From positions 1-25,103 of the IMG/VR virus record IMGVR_UViG_3300044619_000176: DNA of 25,103 nucleotides, one strand, 5' to 3'. This document shows positions 1-9,589 of this stretch, in pieces. The first letter of the stretch is position 1, and the number at the start of each line of letters is the position of its first letter. Made by a program: the position numbers and the translations under genes. The stretch is from a virus. Under the pieces are notes generated by a model. It did not search any database, had not been told where the DNA came from, and saw only the letters and a list, made by a program, of their open reading frames with translations.

Positions 1-1971
1 CAGTGGGATGGAGTTAGCACCCAGTTCTACAAGGTTCCGGGTGGCCCATACCAAGCAGGTAGGGATTACAATGGTAATAACAACATTACCATGAATAATG
101 GGACAGCCACCATCACATTAGTTGCTGGTGACTACCAGTTGTCTAGCGGTATTGCTAAAGGCGTTGGGATTTCTTATGATATTTTAAGTGCTACTGCTGG
201 TACAAACATCGTTACCATTGCAACATCAATAGCTCACGGGTTGACGACTGGAGGCTCCGTGTTAATTGACGGGATAACACAATCCGCTGGGCCAGACCCT
301 AACGGAGTGCGTGTGGTCACGGTTACAAACACCACCACCTTTACAATTCCTCTGACTGGGGCTACTGGCACATACACTGTTACTGGAGCTACGGTTCGCA
401 AGGCAAGCAACACCATAATGTTTCCTGCGTTTTTCGATGATGGTTTTATTCCATCGCCAGTTGATGATTTCTACAATAATGCAACGCTTTCGATTTCTGC
501 AGCCACAAGAACAATTAACGACTATAATGGTTCTACCAAGGTTGCTACATTAGCGACTGGTTCATTTTTCCCTGATACCGAGTACGCATTCACGGCACTT
601 CAAGATAACCCTTTCTCCATTGGACAATCATTAAGACTGGCTAAAACTAGTTCCGTGTTTGAGGTTCTAAATGTTGGTGACATCTTGAATGTTTCTGGGC
701 TTCCAACATACAATAAGTGGACATTTTTTACTACTGAGCCTAATGGAACCCATACCATTCATTACTCCCAACAGGAGTCAATCGGTCTTGGCTTCTCTTA
801 TATGCCCGGCCCACCTTGGGCAACCTACTTCCAACGCCGCCTATGGATGCCATATCTGTACGAAAATGGTGGCACATTGACGGTTTCTGCCTACACTAGC
901 CGTGGAATTGCTGACGAGATCATTGCTTCCGACATTTTAGACAGCAACACCTATGACCGGGTGCTAAATCAATTCCGCATTTCTGGAGGCACGGCTGACT
1001 ATGTGGTGGCAATGCACGGGTTTTACGACGATGCGTTGGTTGTAATGAACCGCAATAGCATCCATGCGGTTGTTGGCACTCAAGGAAGCCTTGCAGACAC
1101 CGTGGTCAAGGAACTAACCAATGAGGTTGGATGCTTGGCTCGCAAGTCCGTGGTGATGCAAGCCAACAACCTACTATTCCTGTCTGACAATGGTGTGTAT
1201 GCCCTTACATTCCTCAACGATTATAACCTTCGTGGTACGGAGGAACCGCTTTCAAAGAACATCCAGCCATATATTGACCGCATCAACGCCAGACTAGCTG
1301 GAAATTCTACTGCGGTTTATTACGACAACAGGTATTACCTTGCGGTTCCGCTGGATTCTGTAGCGGGAGCTGATGATGCACAGGGAAACAACGCTATTTT
1401 GGTATTCAATTTCTTAAATAAAGGTTGGGAGTCGCTCGACACCTATGGTAACTCTGGGTTTTTGATTACGGACTTTGTAACTGCTGGGGCCGGCGTGCGA
1501 AATAACCTGTACGCTGTGTCATCTAGCGGTGGAATCCATAAAATGGAGGCAGTTGACTTTCCAGCAGATAGCATTTCAGCCGAGTTTGGTAGTTCTACTA
1601 TTGATTCTGAGTTAATTAACTCATCATTAACAACCCGTGGATACGATCTCGGAACCCAAGAGCGCAAAAGATTTACTGACTTTCAGACCCAAATGCAATC
1701 TTTCCCTGCTGGATCACCATCTACCTTCAATGTGTCATTTTCAACGGAAGATCCAGATAATGCCTTCCTTATTGGTAGCACTGACGCTTTAATTGGCGAT
1801 CTATCTAATAGCGATAATGAAGAAGAAACAGCTAATGTAAGAGGAAGGCTTGGTGGACTTCGCGGCTATACGGGAACTATGATCTTGACAAGGACTAGCG
1901 GCTCCCCCAAAGTGCATTCAGTTAAAATATCAGGAGCGGTTTCCAACCGCGCAATCATATCACAGAAATAA
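1..1971 (+). CDS. Tail nozzle / tail tube hub protein (3' part)
   Basis: The frame is open from the first base, so the gene begins upstream of the window and about 657 codons are visible; the ATG at 91 is internal. Around nt 190-410 there is a small beta domain with an AHGLTTGGSV motif, like the E1-FCCH-type inserts common in phage tail proteins. The remainder has short repeated beta-strand blocks such as ALVVMNRNSIHAVVG, CLARKSVVMQANNLLFLSDNG and YYDNRYYLAVPL, resembling the beta-propeller of podoviral nozzle proteins (T7 gp12, P22 gp10 class). Its role would be to form the distal end of the short tail and gate DNA exit. The next gene, a fibre, starts three bases after the stop. Assignment to the general class is fairly sure; the exact family is an inference. 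Confidence 0.7.
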   Translation, partial: QWDGVSTQFYKVPGGPYQAGRDYNGNNNITMNNGTATITLVAGDYQLSSGIAKGVGISYDILSATAGTNIVTIATSIAHGLTTGGSVLIDGITQSAGPDPNGVRVVTVTNTTTFTIPLTGATGTYTVTGATVRKASNTIMFPAFFDDGFIPSPVDDFYNNATLSISAATRTINDYNGSTKVATLATGSFFPDTEYAFTALQDNPFSIGQSLRLAKTSSVFEVLNVGDILNVSGLPTYNKWTFFTTEPNGTHTIHYSQQESIGLGFSYMPGPPWATYFQRRLWMPYLYENGGTLTVSAYTSRGIADEIIASDILDSNTYDRVLNQFRISGGTADYVVAMHGFYDDALVVMNRNSIHAVVGTQGSLADTVVKELTNEVGCLARKSVVMQANNLLFLSDNGVYALTFLNDYNLRGTEEPLSKNIQPYIDRINARLAGNSTAVYYDNRYYLAVPLDSVAGADDAQGNNAILVFNFLNKGWESLDTYGNSGFLITDFVTAGAGVRNNLYAVSSSGGIHKMEAVDFPADSISAEFGSSTIDSELINSSLTTRGYDLGTQERKRFTDFQTQMQSFPAGSPSTFNVSFSTEDPDNAFLIGSTDALIGDLSNSDNEEETANVRGRLGGLRGYTGTMILTRTSGSPKVHSVKISGAVSNRAIISQK

Positions 1972-1974
1972 ATT

Positions 1975-2685
1975 ATGCCAGTCGTCAATACAACTAGGAC
2001 ATTTACTAACAACGAACAAATTACATCCACGAAGCTCAATGAGATCATGGATAATTCGTCCTTTGTCTCTGGTGCTGTAGTGCCAAGTAGAGGCCTAGAA
2101 GTTACCGCAGGTGGTCAACTTCAGGTATCTAATAGTGGGATTACTACTGCTTTGCTTGAAAACTCAAGCACCACAAGTAATGGTGTAACTGCCGCTAAAA
2201 TTGCTAACGGAGCTGTAATTACTGAAAAGATTTCTAATTCGGCCGTTACCACAATTAAACTTGCAAACTCAACTAGCTCAACAACGGGTGTCACCACTGC
2301 TAAAATAGCGGATTCCAATGTGACAACTGCCAAACTAGCCAATGCTAGCGTAGTCGCTGAAAAGTTAAGTGGCGCACAAACTGGAAATGCTCCCGTTTAT
2401 GGGATTCGAGCTTATGCAAAAGTCCAAGCAAATGGTACAATTGACATAAATAAAGGTTTCTCTTCAATTTCAAGAGGTGGTAATGGATTTTATGATTTAA
2501 CACTATCAACCACCCCAACATCAGTTCCAGCTATTACAGCTACATGTCACACTCCGAGTGGAAACAGTTTTAATTATAGTGCGGCTGTTCAAATAAATTC
2601 GTCAAGTTCTTTTACTGTTAAAACTGGTTACGAAGATGTTGGACAATTAAATGACTCCGACTTCTCAATTATGGTTATTTATTGA
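1975..2685 (+). CDS. Repeat-containing tail fibre protein
   Basis: A 236-aa protein. Residues about 50-135 are a string of imperfect repeats of the type VTTAKIADSNVTTAKLAN (T-x-A-K-I/L with N/S-rich links), a pattern seen in trimeric phage fibre shafts. The C-terminal 100 residues are Ser/Thr/Asn-rich with alternating hydrophobics (for example FYDLTLSTTPTSVPAITATC), suggesting a small beta-rich tip. It follows the nozzle gene by three bases, so it probably attaches to the tail tip. There is no Shine-Dalgarno sequence; the start lies behind AATAAATT. A host-recognition role is inferred from repeats and position, and no enzymatic motif is visible. Confidence 0.6.
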   Translation: MPVVNTTRTFTNNEQITSTKLNEIMDNSSFVSGAVVPSRGLEVTAGGQLQVSNSGITTALLENSSTTSNGVTAAKIANGAVITEKISNSAVTTIKLANSTSSTTGVTTAKIADSNVTTAKLANASVVAEKLSGAQTGNAPVYGIRAYAKVQANGTIDINKGFSSISRGGNGFYDLTLSTTPTSVPAITATCHTPSGNSFNYSAAVQINSSSSFTVKTGYEDVGQLNDSDFSIMVIY

Positions 2686-2718
2686 TGAACCATCACCTAG
2701 CAAAAGCAATAGCAACAT

Positions 2719-3276
2719 ATGAACCTTGACCTTTCACACATCGACCCAGATGTACTCGCTACCTGTAGCGAGGTGGATAAGATTGAGTATGCGATGTATC
2801 AATCTGAAGAAAAGGTTGAATGCCCATTGACTCATTTATTTACGCCGGGTCTTTATGCTAGGACAATTTTTATGCCTGCTGGTTCACTGATTATGTCAAT
2901 GACTCACAAGACGAAACATCCGTTCATTATTAGCACTGGCGAGGTAGACGTGATTTCACCAGATGGTTCTGTAACTTATTTTGCTCCATACATGGGAATC
3001 ACCCAACCAGGAACAAAAAGATTTCTTCATGTAAAACAAGATACGACATGGACAACATTTCATGCGAATTCAGATAACTTAACTGATCCAGATGAAATTG
3101 CTTGCAGTGTTATTGAAATGCCAGCTAACCCACTTTTAGATCCAAATGATAAAAGATGCAATGGTTGGAGCAAAGACATATCTCCATCATTAATTGTTAA
3201 CGCAATTGATGATGACATTAAAATCGAAGAACACAAAATTAAAATTGAAATGGAGGAATCACAATGTCTTATCTAG
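2719..3276 (+). CDS. Cupin-like virion-associated protein
   Basis: A 185-aa protein. The central part (about residues 38-118) reads as a small cupin-type beta barrel: hydrophobic strands with Gly/Pro turns, including LYARTIFMPAGSLIMSMTHK, then HPFIISTGEVDVISPDG, then a GTKRFLHVKQDTTWTTFHAN segment. That last segment resembles a conserved one in uncharacterised proteins encoded in podoviral structural operons. Two of the usual cupin metal ligands are not obvious, so it may be structural rather than enzymatic. The C-terminus is Lys/Glu-rich and overlaps the next gene by 13 nt, showing translational coupling. The function is unknown. Confidence 0.55.
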   Translation: MNLDLSHIDPDVLATCSEVDKIEYAMYQSEEKVECPLTHLFTPGLYARTIFMPAGSLIMSMTHKTKHPFIISTGEVDVISPDGSVTYFAPYMGITQPGTKRFLHVKQDTTWTTFHANSDNLTDPDEIACSVIEMPANPLLDPNDKRCNGWSKDISPSLIVNAIDDDIKIEEHKIKIEMEESQCLI

Positions 3277-4298
3277 GATTAGGAACAGTTGCGGTTGGAA
3301 CAATTGCGTCCGCCTATGGTGCATCTCGCGCAGGGAAGGGTGGAGGCCAAGCACCCGCACCAATTGATATATTTAAAAGAGGTAAAAAAGGTGGCCCAAG
3401 TGTTGCTGAAAGGCAAGCTACTGGTCTTTTCTCGCAGTACTATCCAACGGCAATCCCACTAGCACTGCAAACCAGTGCTGAGTATGGTCCGCAGATAATG
3501 GGTCAAATGTTTGACCAGACTGGTCAATTCCTTGGTGGAGTAAACGGACAACCGGGCTTCCAAGCCCTCCAACTTTCAACCGGAAGAGAAGCTGGAAAAA
3601 CCCTAGCACAACTACGGGAAGAGGAATTGGCTCAGATGACTGGGCAAACTGGAATGACCCGTGGGCTAATGGCGGCACTTTCCCCAGAACAAGCTGCCGC
3701 AGTACAGGGTGCGGCGCAGGAAGCAGCTAGGGCAAGGGCATCTGCTCAAGGTGTAACCCCAGAGGAACAGCGGATGTACCAGCAGACCGCTAGAGAAGCG
3801 GCGCAAGCGTCTGGTCGACTTGGTGGCAACTCTGCTATTGCCGCAGAGATCATGGGTCGAGAGAATGTAATGGCACAAAAACGTGCAGAGGCTGCACAGG
3901 CGGAAAAGCAATCATATGCCCTTGCTGGTGAGTTTTACACCAACCCCGGCCTTCAAGCGTTGCGTAACGCTCCATTGTCATATGGTGCTGGTCAGCAGGA
4001 TCTCAGGACGGCACTCACACTTGGCCCTGCGTCCTCTGGCGAATTTGACTACAACATGCCGCTTGGATTTGCTCAGGAATTTGCTGGAGCGCAGAACCAA
4101 GCCAACCAAGCAAACTACCAGAACAGACTTGCTCAACAACAAGCTAAGGCACAAATGTGGAGTAGCATTGGAAGCTCTATGATGGGTGCTGGAATGAACA
4201 TGGGTGGAGGCGGGTTTAACTTTGGAGGTGCTGGTGGTGGTGCTGGAATGCAAACCGCACAAAGCCCTTGGGGAAATGTAAGATATAGCTACACTTAA
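3264..4298 (+). CDS. Probable internal virion (ejection) protein, Ala/Gly/Gln-rich
   Basis: A 344-aa protein starting at an ATG with a clear GGAGG site 7 nt upstream, inside the end of the cupin-like gene. A short hydrophobic N-terminus (LGLGTVAVGTIASAYGASRA) is followed by a long Ala/Gln/Glu-rich helical region (about residues 105-225) and a Gly/Met-rich C-terminal tail (MMGAGMNMGGGGFNFGGAGG). This make-up, with position right after tail genes and before much longer helical proteins, fits the T7 gp14-like class of core proteins that leave the virion with the DNA and insert in the host envelope. No specific domain is recognised; the role is inferred. Confidence 0.5.
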   Translation: MSYLGLGTVAVGTIASAYGASRAGKGGGQAPAPIDIFKRGKKGGPSVAERQATGLFSQYYPTAIPLALQTSAEYGPQIMGQMFDQTGQFLGGVNGQPGFQALQLSTGREAGKTLAQLREEELAQMTGQTGMTRGLMAALSPEQAAAVQGAAQEAARARASAQGVTPEEQRMYQQTAREAAQASGRLGGNSAIAAEIMGRENVMAQKRAEAAQAEKQSYALAGEFYTNPGLQALRNAPLSYGAGQQDLRTALTLGPASSGEFDYNMPLGFAQEFAGAQNQANQANYQNRLAQQQAKAQMWSSIGSSMMGAGMNMGGGGFNFGGAGGGAGMQTAQSPWGNVRYSYT

Positions 4299-4302
4299 AA
4301 TT

Positions 4303-4773
4303 ATGGCACTATTCGCAGGACAAGTACAAACAGCACCATATCAATCGCCAGACTACGGGCCTTCCGTAGCAGCTGCTAGGGAACTAGCTATGACTGGAGC
4401 GCAGGGAATTGCTGGGATGGTTGGTCAAGTGGGAGACTACTTCAAGCAGCAGGGGGAGAAGAAGAAGCAAGTTAAAGCCGCATCAACTCAAATTGACGCT
4501 GCTCTTAAACTCATGCCAGAACTCGCCCCGATCCTTGGAGATGTTGGTAATAGACTCAAGGACGAGGATGTCTCGTTGACAGATAGATTCGCAGACGCAT
4601 CAGTTGTTCCCGATCTTATCAAGAACAGCATGAGCGGACTAATGAGCCAGCAAATGATGAACCTTCGCCAGCAGAAGTTTGCCGCATCACAAGCCCAGGC
4701 ATCTGGTGGTGGTGCTTCTGGTGGTGGTGGAGACTCTTCAAACATTAACCCATTTACTGGACAACCTTATTAA
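4303..4773 (+). CDS. Small helical structural protein, probable ejection component
   Basis: A 156-aa protein. Its N-terminal segment has APYQSPDYGPSVAAARELA, followed by amphipathic helix with Lys-rich and hydrophobic stretches (DYFKQQGEKKKQVK; AALKLMPELAPILGDVGNRL), and a Gly/Ser-rich tail that ends NINPFTGQPY. It starts five bases after the previous stop behind a TTAAAATT leader with no Shine-Dalgarno sequence, and the next gene starts two bases after its stop. It belongs with its neighbours in the internal virion protein block. No known family is recognised. Confidence 0.5.
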   Translation: MALFAGQVQTAPYQSPDYGPSVAAARELAMTGAQGIAGMVGQVGDYFKQQGEKKKQVKAASTQIDAALKLMPELAPILGDVGNRLKDEDVSLTDRFADASVVPDLIKNSMSGLMSQQMMNLRQQKFAASQAQASGGGASGGGGDSSNINPFTGQPY

Positions 4774-4774
4774 A

Positions 4775-5815
4775 ATGGCTGAGCAAATTCAATCCCTGTC
4801 TAGTCTTCTTCCAGAATCCTCTCCATTTGGCAGGAAATTCATGGAGGCAGATGTTCTTATTTCTGATCTTGAAAACACTGGTTATAGTAAGCAAGCTCAA
4901 GATTACAGAAATAAAATTATTTCTCAAGTTGAACTTGGGAAAAGGGCAAAAAATGCGCAAGAGGTAAAGGCCATTGCCGGGAATATCGAAGGAATGCTTG
5001 GTGGACTTAAATCACTTTCTAAGACAACTCTTGAAAAAGCACCCAAAACAGAAGAACCATACACTTACATCACTCCAGAGCAAGAAATCCAACAATATGG
5101 TGGGCCTCTTGAAGGTACATATGTGAGAAAAGGTACTGGTGGTAAGCCAGAGCGAATAGAGCCAGGTCGAACTTACGCAAGTCCAGAGGAACAGCTTAGA
5201 CTTGAGCAACTTAAGGCGGCAGATCAGACATTAGGAGATGTGAAAAAAGAAGCTGAATCATTTCTTAAAATAACACCAGAATTGAATCAACTTAATAATT
5301 TGCTAGATAGTGGCGTTCAAACAGGTAAATTTCAAAACGCAATTTTGCCACTAAAACAATTTGCTACTGACCTTGGTATTTCTGTTGGTGATGTTGCAAG
5401 CCAAGAACAATTTAGAGCCATTTCTGGGCAACTCGCTTTAACATTTGGTCAAAAATTAAAAGGCAGTATGTCAGATGGCGATAGGGCATTGCTTGTTGAT
5501 AAAATATCTCCATCTGTTGGTTTGACTCCAGAGGGCAATAAAATGATCATTGAATTTTATAAAGCTGGAGCTGAAAAAAACAAAATGATTAGAGATACTG
5601 TACTTAGAGGCAGAAAGGAAGGGAAGAACCCATATGAGATTGAAGAAGATGTAAATAATATAATTGATAGTGATATTATTGTTGAAAAAGTTACAAAAAA
5701 ATTCCCACAATTGATGGGGCAAGGCCAACAAGCCACCCAACCTCCAACAATTAACTATACACCAGATGCTCAAAGCGCTCTTGAAAGAGCTAAAGCATTA
5801 CAGCAGAAAAAATAA
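4775..5815 (+). CDS. Putative internal virion protein, helical
   Basis: A 346-aa protein. The frame stays open upstream to 4679, but the ATG at 4775 is two bases after the preceding stop and begins a normal-looking protein (MAEQIQSLSSLLPESSPFG), so I take that start. The sequence is mostly polar helix with a middle part (about residues 180-300) that includes LNNLLDSGVQTGKFQNAILP and a segment ending QKLKGSMSDGDRALL. That second pattern is often seen in phage structural proteins next to large ejection proteins and recalls gp16-type accessory proteins. The next gene starts immediately after the TAA. Codons are A/T-rich compared with the capsid genes. The function is inferred from position. Confidence 0.5.
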   Translation: MAEQIQSLSSLLPESSPFGRKFMEADVLISDLENTGYSKQAQDYRNKIISQVELGKRAKNAQEVKAIAGNIEGMLGGLKSLSKTTLEKAPKTEEPYTYITPEQEIQQYGGPLEGTYVRKGTGGKPERIEPGRTYASPEEQLRLEQLKAADQTLGDVKKEAESFLKITPELNQLNNLLDSGVQTGKFQNAILPLKQFATDLGISVGDVASQEQFRAISGQLALTFGQKLKGSMSDGDRALLVDKISPSVGLTPEGNKMIIEFYKAGAEKNKMIRDTVLRGRKEGKNPYEIEEDVNNIIDSDIIVEKVTKKFPQLMGQGQQATQPPTINYTPDAQSALERAKALQQKK

Positions 5816-8800
5816 ATGGCAAACGGCAAATTAGATGAAGAATTTAAGCTGAAGTTTAATGAAATTAACTCAGCTATGGCTGCTCTTGGTGGTGCTTTGT
5901 CAACTGCCGAACAATCTGGGGATCAAGGTGCAGTATCTCAAATTACATCTGACATACTAGCTCTTGAAGGAGAAGCTGCTAGGTTGCAACAGCAACAAAT
6001 TGAAATTCAATCTCAGCAAACACAGCCAGAAATTGATTCAAGGCAGGCTGCTAGAGAATCACTTGCTACTGGAGACTACAAAGTTTACGAAGACCAACCA
6101 AATGTAAGGGTCAGCTCACTTTATGGACCTGGCTTAATGGCTGCTGGTGCAATCCCAAAACAAAACAAAAAAGAAACTGAAAAAAATCTATCTACTCAAA
6201 TTGCGCAAGCTCTTGGTGTATCTAATGAAGATGTAGACCTAAAAGAGGGCTTGCCAGTTTCTGACAGAATTACCTTGGACTGGTTTCAAAATCCAGAGCT
6301 AAAAGCAGAATACATAAAAAAGAACTACCCAGATAGTTCCGAAGCACTAGTTATTGACGGAGAGCCTGTTTTTGCGGTACGGACAAACGATGGTAAAGTT
6401 TCATTGTCTACAGGGTCTGGCGGTGCAATTGAAAATGCACTAGCGATTAGCGGAGGGCTAGCCTCCGAGGTTTTTCCTACGCTCGCGGCAATTGGCGGAG
6501 GGGTTGCAGCCACTCCAGCTGGAGGCGGTGCTGGTAGTTTTGTAACTGGCCCACTTGGAGCAATGGCTGGATATACCGTTGCTGGAACGGCTCAAGATGC
6601 CGTTGTTCAATGGATAACTGGAGTAGACCAGCCAGCAACAAGAACATTTACCGACAGAGGGAAACAGGCACTTATTGCGTTTCCTATTGATCTCGCAACG
6701 GCAGGAACAGGAAAGTTTCTAGCTAGGCGCATAGGAGCGGATGTAATGCAAGAAGCGGAAAACGCGACATTGCAGTCAATTGCCAGACTTGAGAAACAAG
6801 GTAAATTCTTTGATGTTCCTGCTGGCGTTCGGTTTGGACCCCAAGGGATGGAATCACAGAAAATTCTTGCATCGCAGAAAAACGGTAAATTGCGGAGAAG
6901 ACTTGAAAAAACACAAGAGCAACTACTCCAATATGATCGGGCGTTAAAAGAAGGTCTACCGAACGAGGCTGGAGCATATCAGCAAACAATCGAAAGACTT
7001 AAAAAAGAACATGATGAGTTGACCAATCAAATCGCTGGGGACGACGAGCAAATGCGTAAACTCATTCAAGGCAATTTCCAAAAACGAGTTGATGCTTTAC
7101 AAGTTGAAAGGACTGATCGTGAACCCGTTGGCAATTTCTTTAAACAATATCTAGATACAGCTGAGAAACTAGCAAACGATGCTAAAAGCGAGGCTTTTGG
7201 GGAATTTTATTCAATTGCGAACAAGAACAAGCTGAAGGTAAATCCTGATGAAATGGCTGACATTCTTCTTTCCGTTAGAAAAGAAATGAAAGGCAAGAGG
7301 AATCCTGCTACTGATTCCATTGAGCAAGAACTTAGACAAAGAAAATTCAAGCAAAAGGAGTACAACCAGTTCCTCAAAGCCGTTCGAAATGGCGAAGTAA
7401 AAGGAGACCCTGCGGTTATTCGTCGGCAACTTGACGACCTTAAAATGCAAGGTGGCCCATTGGATTATGCAACAATGAACGCCTATATTGAACGAATTGC
7501 AAAAGAGGTCCCAGAAGGTGGGGCTACAGGACAAGCGATTCCCAAGCAGGTGGCAGATGTAGCATCTGCAAGACTTCAAGAATTTAGAGATAAGATTTAC
7601 GCTAGGGACGGAATGGCTTCAGCTTGGGGAAAAGCCAGAATAAAAATGCAAGACAGGATGGCGTTTGAAGGGCAGACCCCCGCTAAAATGATGAAGACAA
7701 TGTTTGGCGATGATGTAACTACACCATCACAAGTTGTTAACACATTGATTTCAGATCCAACTAAAACAAGGCAAATATTCTCACTTCTTCATAATACGCC
7801 AGACCCAGCAATTGCTAGTCAACTTCCAGCTTTAAGGAAACAAGTCCAAGATATATACCTTGATTCAGTTGGACTTGGGCGAGTGCCTGGAGCCGACACT
7901 AAATTTGTTGATTTCAACCCAGAGGTTGTGAAGGTGCTTTGGGGTGTTGACCGAAAGGGAAACATAAACGAATTGGTAGGCCAACGGATGGTTCAAAAAC
8001 TCAACTATCTAAACAAATCGTTTGCTGATGCTAAAGTGCCAATCAAGGACATTACGCCAGATGACATTGGTGCTTATTTCCAGTCTCTTGATGAAAACTC
8101 GTCAAACAGTTTAGCTAAGGCGATGGTGTCTAAGGCTAAAGCTCAAGATGATCTTGATAAATTTACAAACAATAAAGTTGTTGAGCTTGCGTTAAAAGGC
8201 AAGTGGGAGTTCCTTGATGGAGACTCCCTCCCAAAAGCATTGATTTCTAATACAACCTCATATCGTGAAGTTGGCAGGGTTTTGTCCAAAATGCCAGATG
8301 AAGAAAAAGCTGTTTTAAGGAACGACTTCATGCGGGAGCTGTTGAATAATTATCCAGGAGGTGTTCCAATGAGACGCGCTCCATACGCAACGTTCTGGGA
8401 TGCAAAAAGGTTTCTGAAAGATGTTGATATTCCCAAAGGGAAATCAGATCTGGTAAAGAAAATGGAAACGGTTCTTGGCCCAGAGAAGACTCAGGAATTT
8501 ATAGATATTTCTAGGGTAATGGACGCTACTACTGTATCTGGTGCGCCACCGAAAGATCAGATTAGGGCTACACTTGGACTTGGTGGAGCTTCGTTCTACC
8601 TTGCTGAAGGACTTGGGTCTTACGCTAGGAATGCTTTTTACTCTGCGATGCTTGGGTCAAAAGCAGCTGATAGGTCAGGGCTTCTTAAGTTCATCGCTCG
8701 TGATGCAGGCCCACAAAAAACAGAGGAAGCGTTCAGAAAGGCGATTAAATATACAATTGGGACTAGAGCGGGTGTTCAAGCACTTATGGAGCAGTCGCGG

Positions 8801-8893
8801 AATGACCCGAGAGTTGCCGCCGAACTTCAGAAATTTGGGGCGACACTAAAGAAAAGCGAACTTGAGGCAATTGAAACAATAGATAAACAATAA
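5816..8893 (+). CDS. Large internal virion / DNA-ejection protein
   Basis: A 1025-aa protein, the longest in the window. Its N-terminus (residues 1-80) is coiled coil-like and Gln-rich. Residues about 203-265 form a Gly/Ala-rich hydrophobic stretch able to make one or two membrane helices (NALAISGGLASEVFPTLAAI; SFVTGPLGAMAGYTVAGTAQ). Residues about 355-425 are a charged coiled coil, and the remainder is mainly helical with many Lys/Glu residues. Very long, helical, weakly conserved proteins with an embedded hydrophobic segment are typical of podoviral ejection proteins, which build the trans-envelope channel. No lysozyme or transglycosylase motif was recognised. It directly abuts the preceding gene, and a tiny gene follows one base later. 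Confidence 0.6.
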   Translation: MANGKLDEEFKLKFNEINSAMAALGGALSTAEQSGDQGAVSQITSDILALEGEAARLQQQQIEIQSQQTQPEIDSRQAARESLATGDYKVYEDQPNVRVSSLYGPGLMAAGAIPKQNKKETEKNLSTQIAQALGVSNEDVDLKEGLPVSDRITLDWFQNPELKAEYIKKNYPDSSEALVIDGEPVFAVRTNDGKVSLSTGSGGAIENALAISGGLASEVFPTLAAIGGGVAATPAGGGAGSFVTGPLGAMAGYTVAGTAQDAVVQWITGVDQPATRTFTDRGKQALIAFPIDLATAGTGKFLARRIGADVMQEAENATLQSIARLEKQGKFFDVPAGVRFGPQGMESQKILASQKNGKLRRRLEKTQEQLLQYDRALKEGLPNEAGAYQQTIERLKKEHDELTNQIAGDDEQMRKLIQGNFQKRVDALQVERTDREPVGNFFKQYLDTAEKLANDAKSEAFGEFYSIANKNKLKVNPDEMADILLSVRKEMKGKRNPATDSIEQELRQRKFKQKEYNQFLKAVRNGEVKGDPAVIRRQLDDLKMQGGPLDYATMNAYIERIAKEVPEGGATGQAIPKQVADVASARLQEFRDKIYARDGMASAWGKARIKMQDRMAFEGQTPAKMMKTMFGDDVTTPSQVVNTLISDPTKTRQIFSLLHNTPDPAIASQLPALRKQVQDIYLDSVGLGRVPGADTKFVDFNPEVVKVLWGVDRKGNINELVGQRMVQKLNYLNKSFADAKVPIKDITPDDIGAYFQSLDENSSNSLAKAMVSKAKAQDDLDKFTNNKVVELALKGKWEFLDGDSLPKALISNTTSYREVGRVLSKMPDEEKAVLRNDFMRELLNNYPGGVPMRRAPYATFWDAKRFLKDVDIPKGKSDLVKKMETVLGPEKTQEFIDISRVMDATTVSGAPPKDQIRATLGLGGASFYLAEGLGSYARNAFYSAMLGSKAADRSGLLKFIARDAGPQKTEEAFRKAIKYTIGTRAGVQALMEQSRNDPRVAAELQKFGATLKKSELEAIETIDKQ

Positions 8894-8894
8894 A

Positions 8895-9041
8895 ATGCCT
8901 AAAGATCCAAGCAAAAGTAAAAAGCAAGTCCGCTACCTGCTCAGCAAGGTTTCTCCGCTTTCCTCGACGCAACAGGATAAGCTCAAAAAAGAGTTGCACT
9001 CTGGGGCCGTTAAGGTTAAAAACGGCAAGAAGACCAAATGA
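8895..9041 (+). CDS. Small basic conserved phage protein (48 aa)
   Basis: ATG at 8895, one base after the previous stop, TGA at 9039-9041. The 48-aa product is very Lys-rich (MPKDPSKSKKQVRYLLSKVS ... KKELHSGAVKV). The pairing of KQVRYLLSK and ELHSGAVKV matches my memory of short uncharacterised proteins next to terminase genes in other phages. The stop overlaps the next ATG (ATGA at 9038-9041), so it is coupled to the candidate small terminase gene. Its charge and place suggest DNA or packaging-motor binding, which is an inference. Confidence 0.65.
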   Translation: MPKDPSKSKKQVRYLLSKVSPLSSTQQDKLKKELHSGAVKVKNGKKTK

Positions 9042-9589
9042 GCGACGAAGACCTATCAGCGATTGATAGTAAAGAGGCGATGAAAGAGTTCTTCCTTGAA
9101 GTCAAGGAAAGGGCTAAGCAATTCCCTCGGAACACTATCGAGAACTACAACCCGAATGTGGCGGCACAGATCCTCTGGATGCTGGCGCAGGGTGGGCGTA
9201 TCAATGCTATTGCCAAGAAGTGCAAGGTGACGCATGAGACTGTCCGTGCGCTGGAATGGCGGCATAACGACACGCTGGAGTCAAAGCGTAAGGAGTTCTC
9301 TAAACGCTACGCCATTGCGGCGGCTGAGTACACAGACCTGCTGTTCGAGAAAGCCGAACAACTGAGCCGTGACCCAGATCAGCTCAAGGCAATCTCTCCA
9401 GACAGATTAGCGTTGACTATTGGCATTATGACCGATAAGGCTGGACAGCTCTCTGGCATGGCGAGTACCATTGTCGAGCATCGCAAGGGGCCGTCTATTG
9501 ACGATGCGGCCAAGATGATTGCGGAAGCTAAGTCTAGGATTGCCAATAAAGTCAAAACGCAAGCAGTTGAAGCCGAAATCGTAGAATGA
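9038..9589 (+). CDS. Candidate terminase small subunit
   Basis: A 183-aa protein. Residues about 52-75 form a helix-turn-helix (GGRINAIAKKCKVTHETVRA), followed by a long helical region and the segment ISPDRLALTIGIMTDKAGQL, as in small terminases and related DNA-binding packaging proteins where a central helical domain drives oligomerisation. It lies one gene before the large terminase. The start overlaps the stop of the small basic gene, and its own stop overlaps the next ATG. The protein would recognise phage DNA at the packaging site and hand it to the large subunit. The family call rests on the HTH, size and synteny, not on a certain signature. Confidence 0.6.
   Translation: MSDEDLSAIDSKEAMKEFFLEVKERAKQFPRNTIENYNPNVAAQILWMLAQGGRINAIAKKCKVTHETVRALEWRHNDTLESKRKEFSKRYAIAAAEYTDLLFEKAEQLSRDPDQLKAISPDRLALTIGIMTDKAGQLSGMASTIVEHRKGPSIDDAAKMIAEAKSRIANKVKTQAVEAEIVE

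Noticed and set aside
4679-4774. Upstream extension of the 346-aa internal virion protein
   Set aside because: The extension lies wholly inside the preceding gene in another frame; the ATG at 4775 sits at the intergenic junction.
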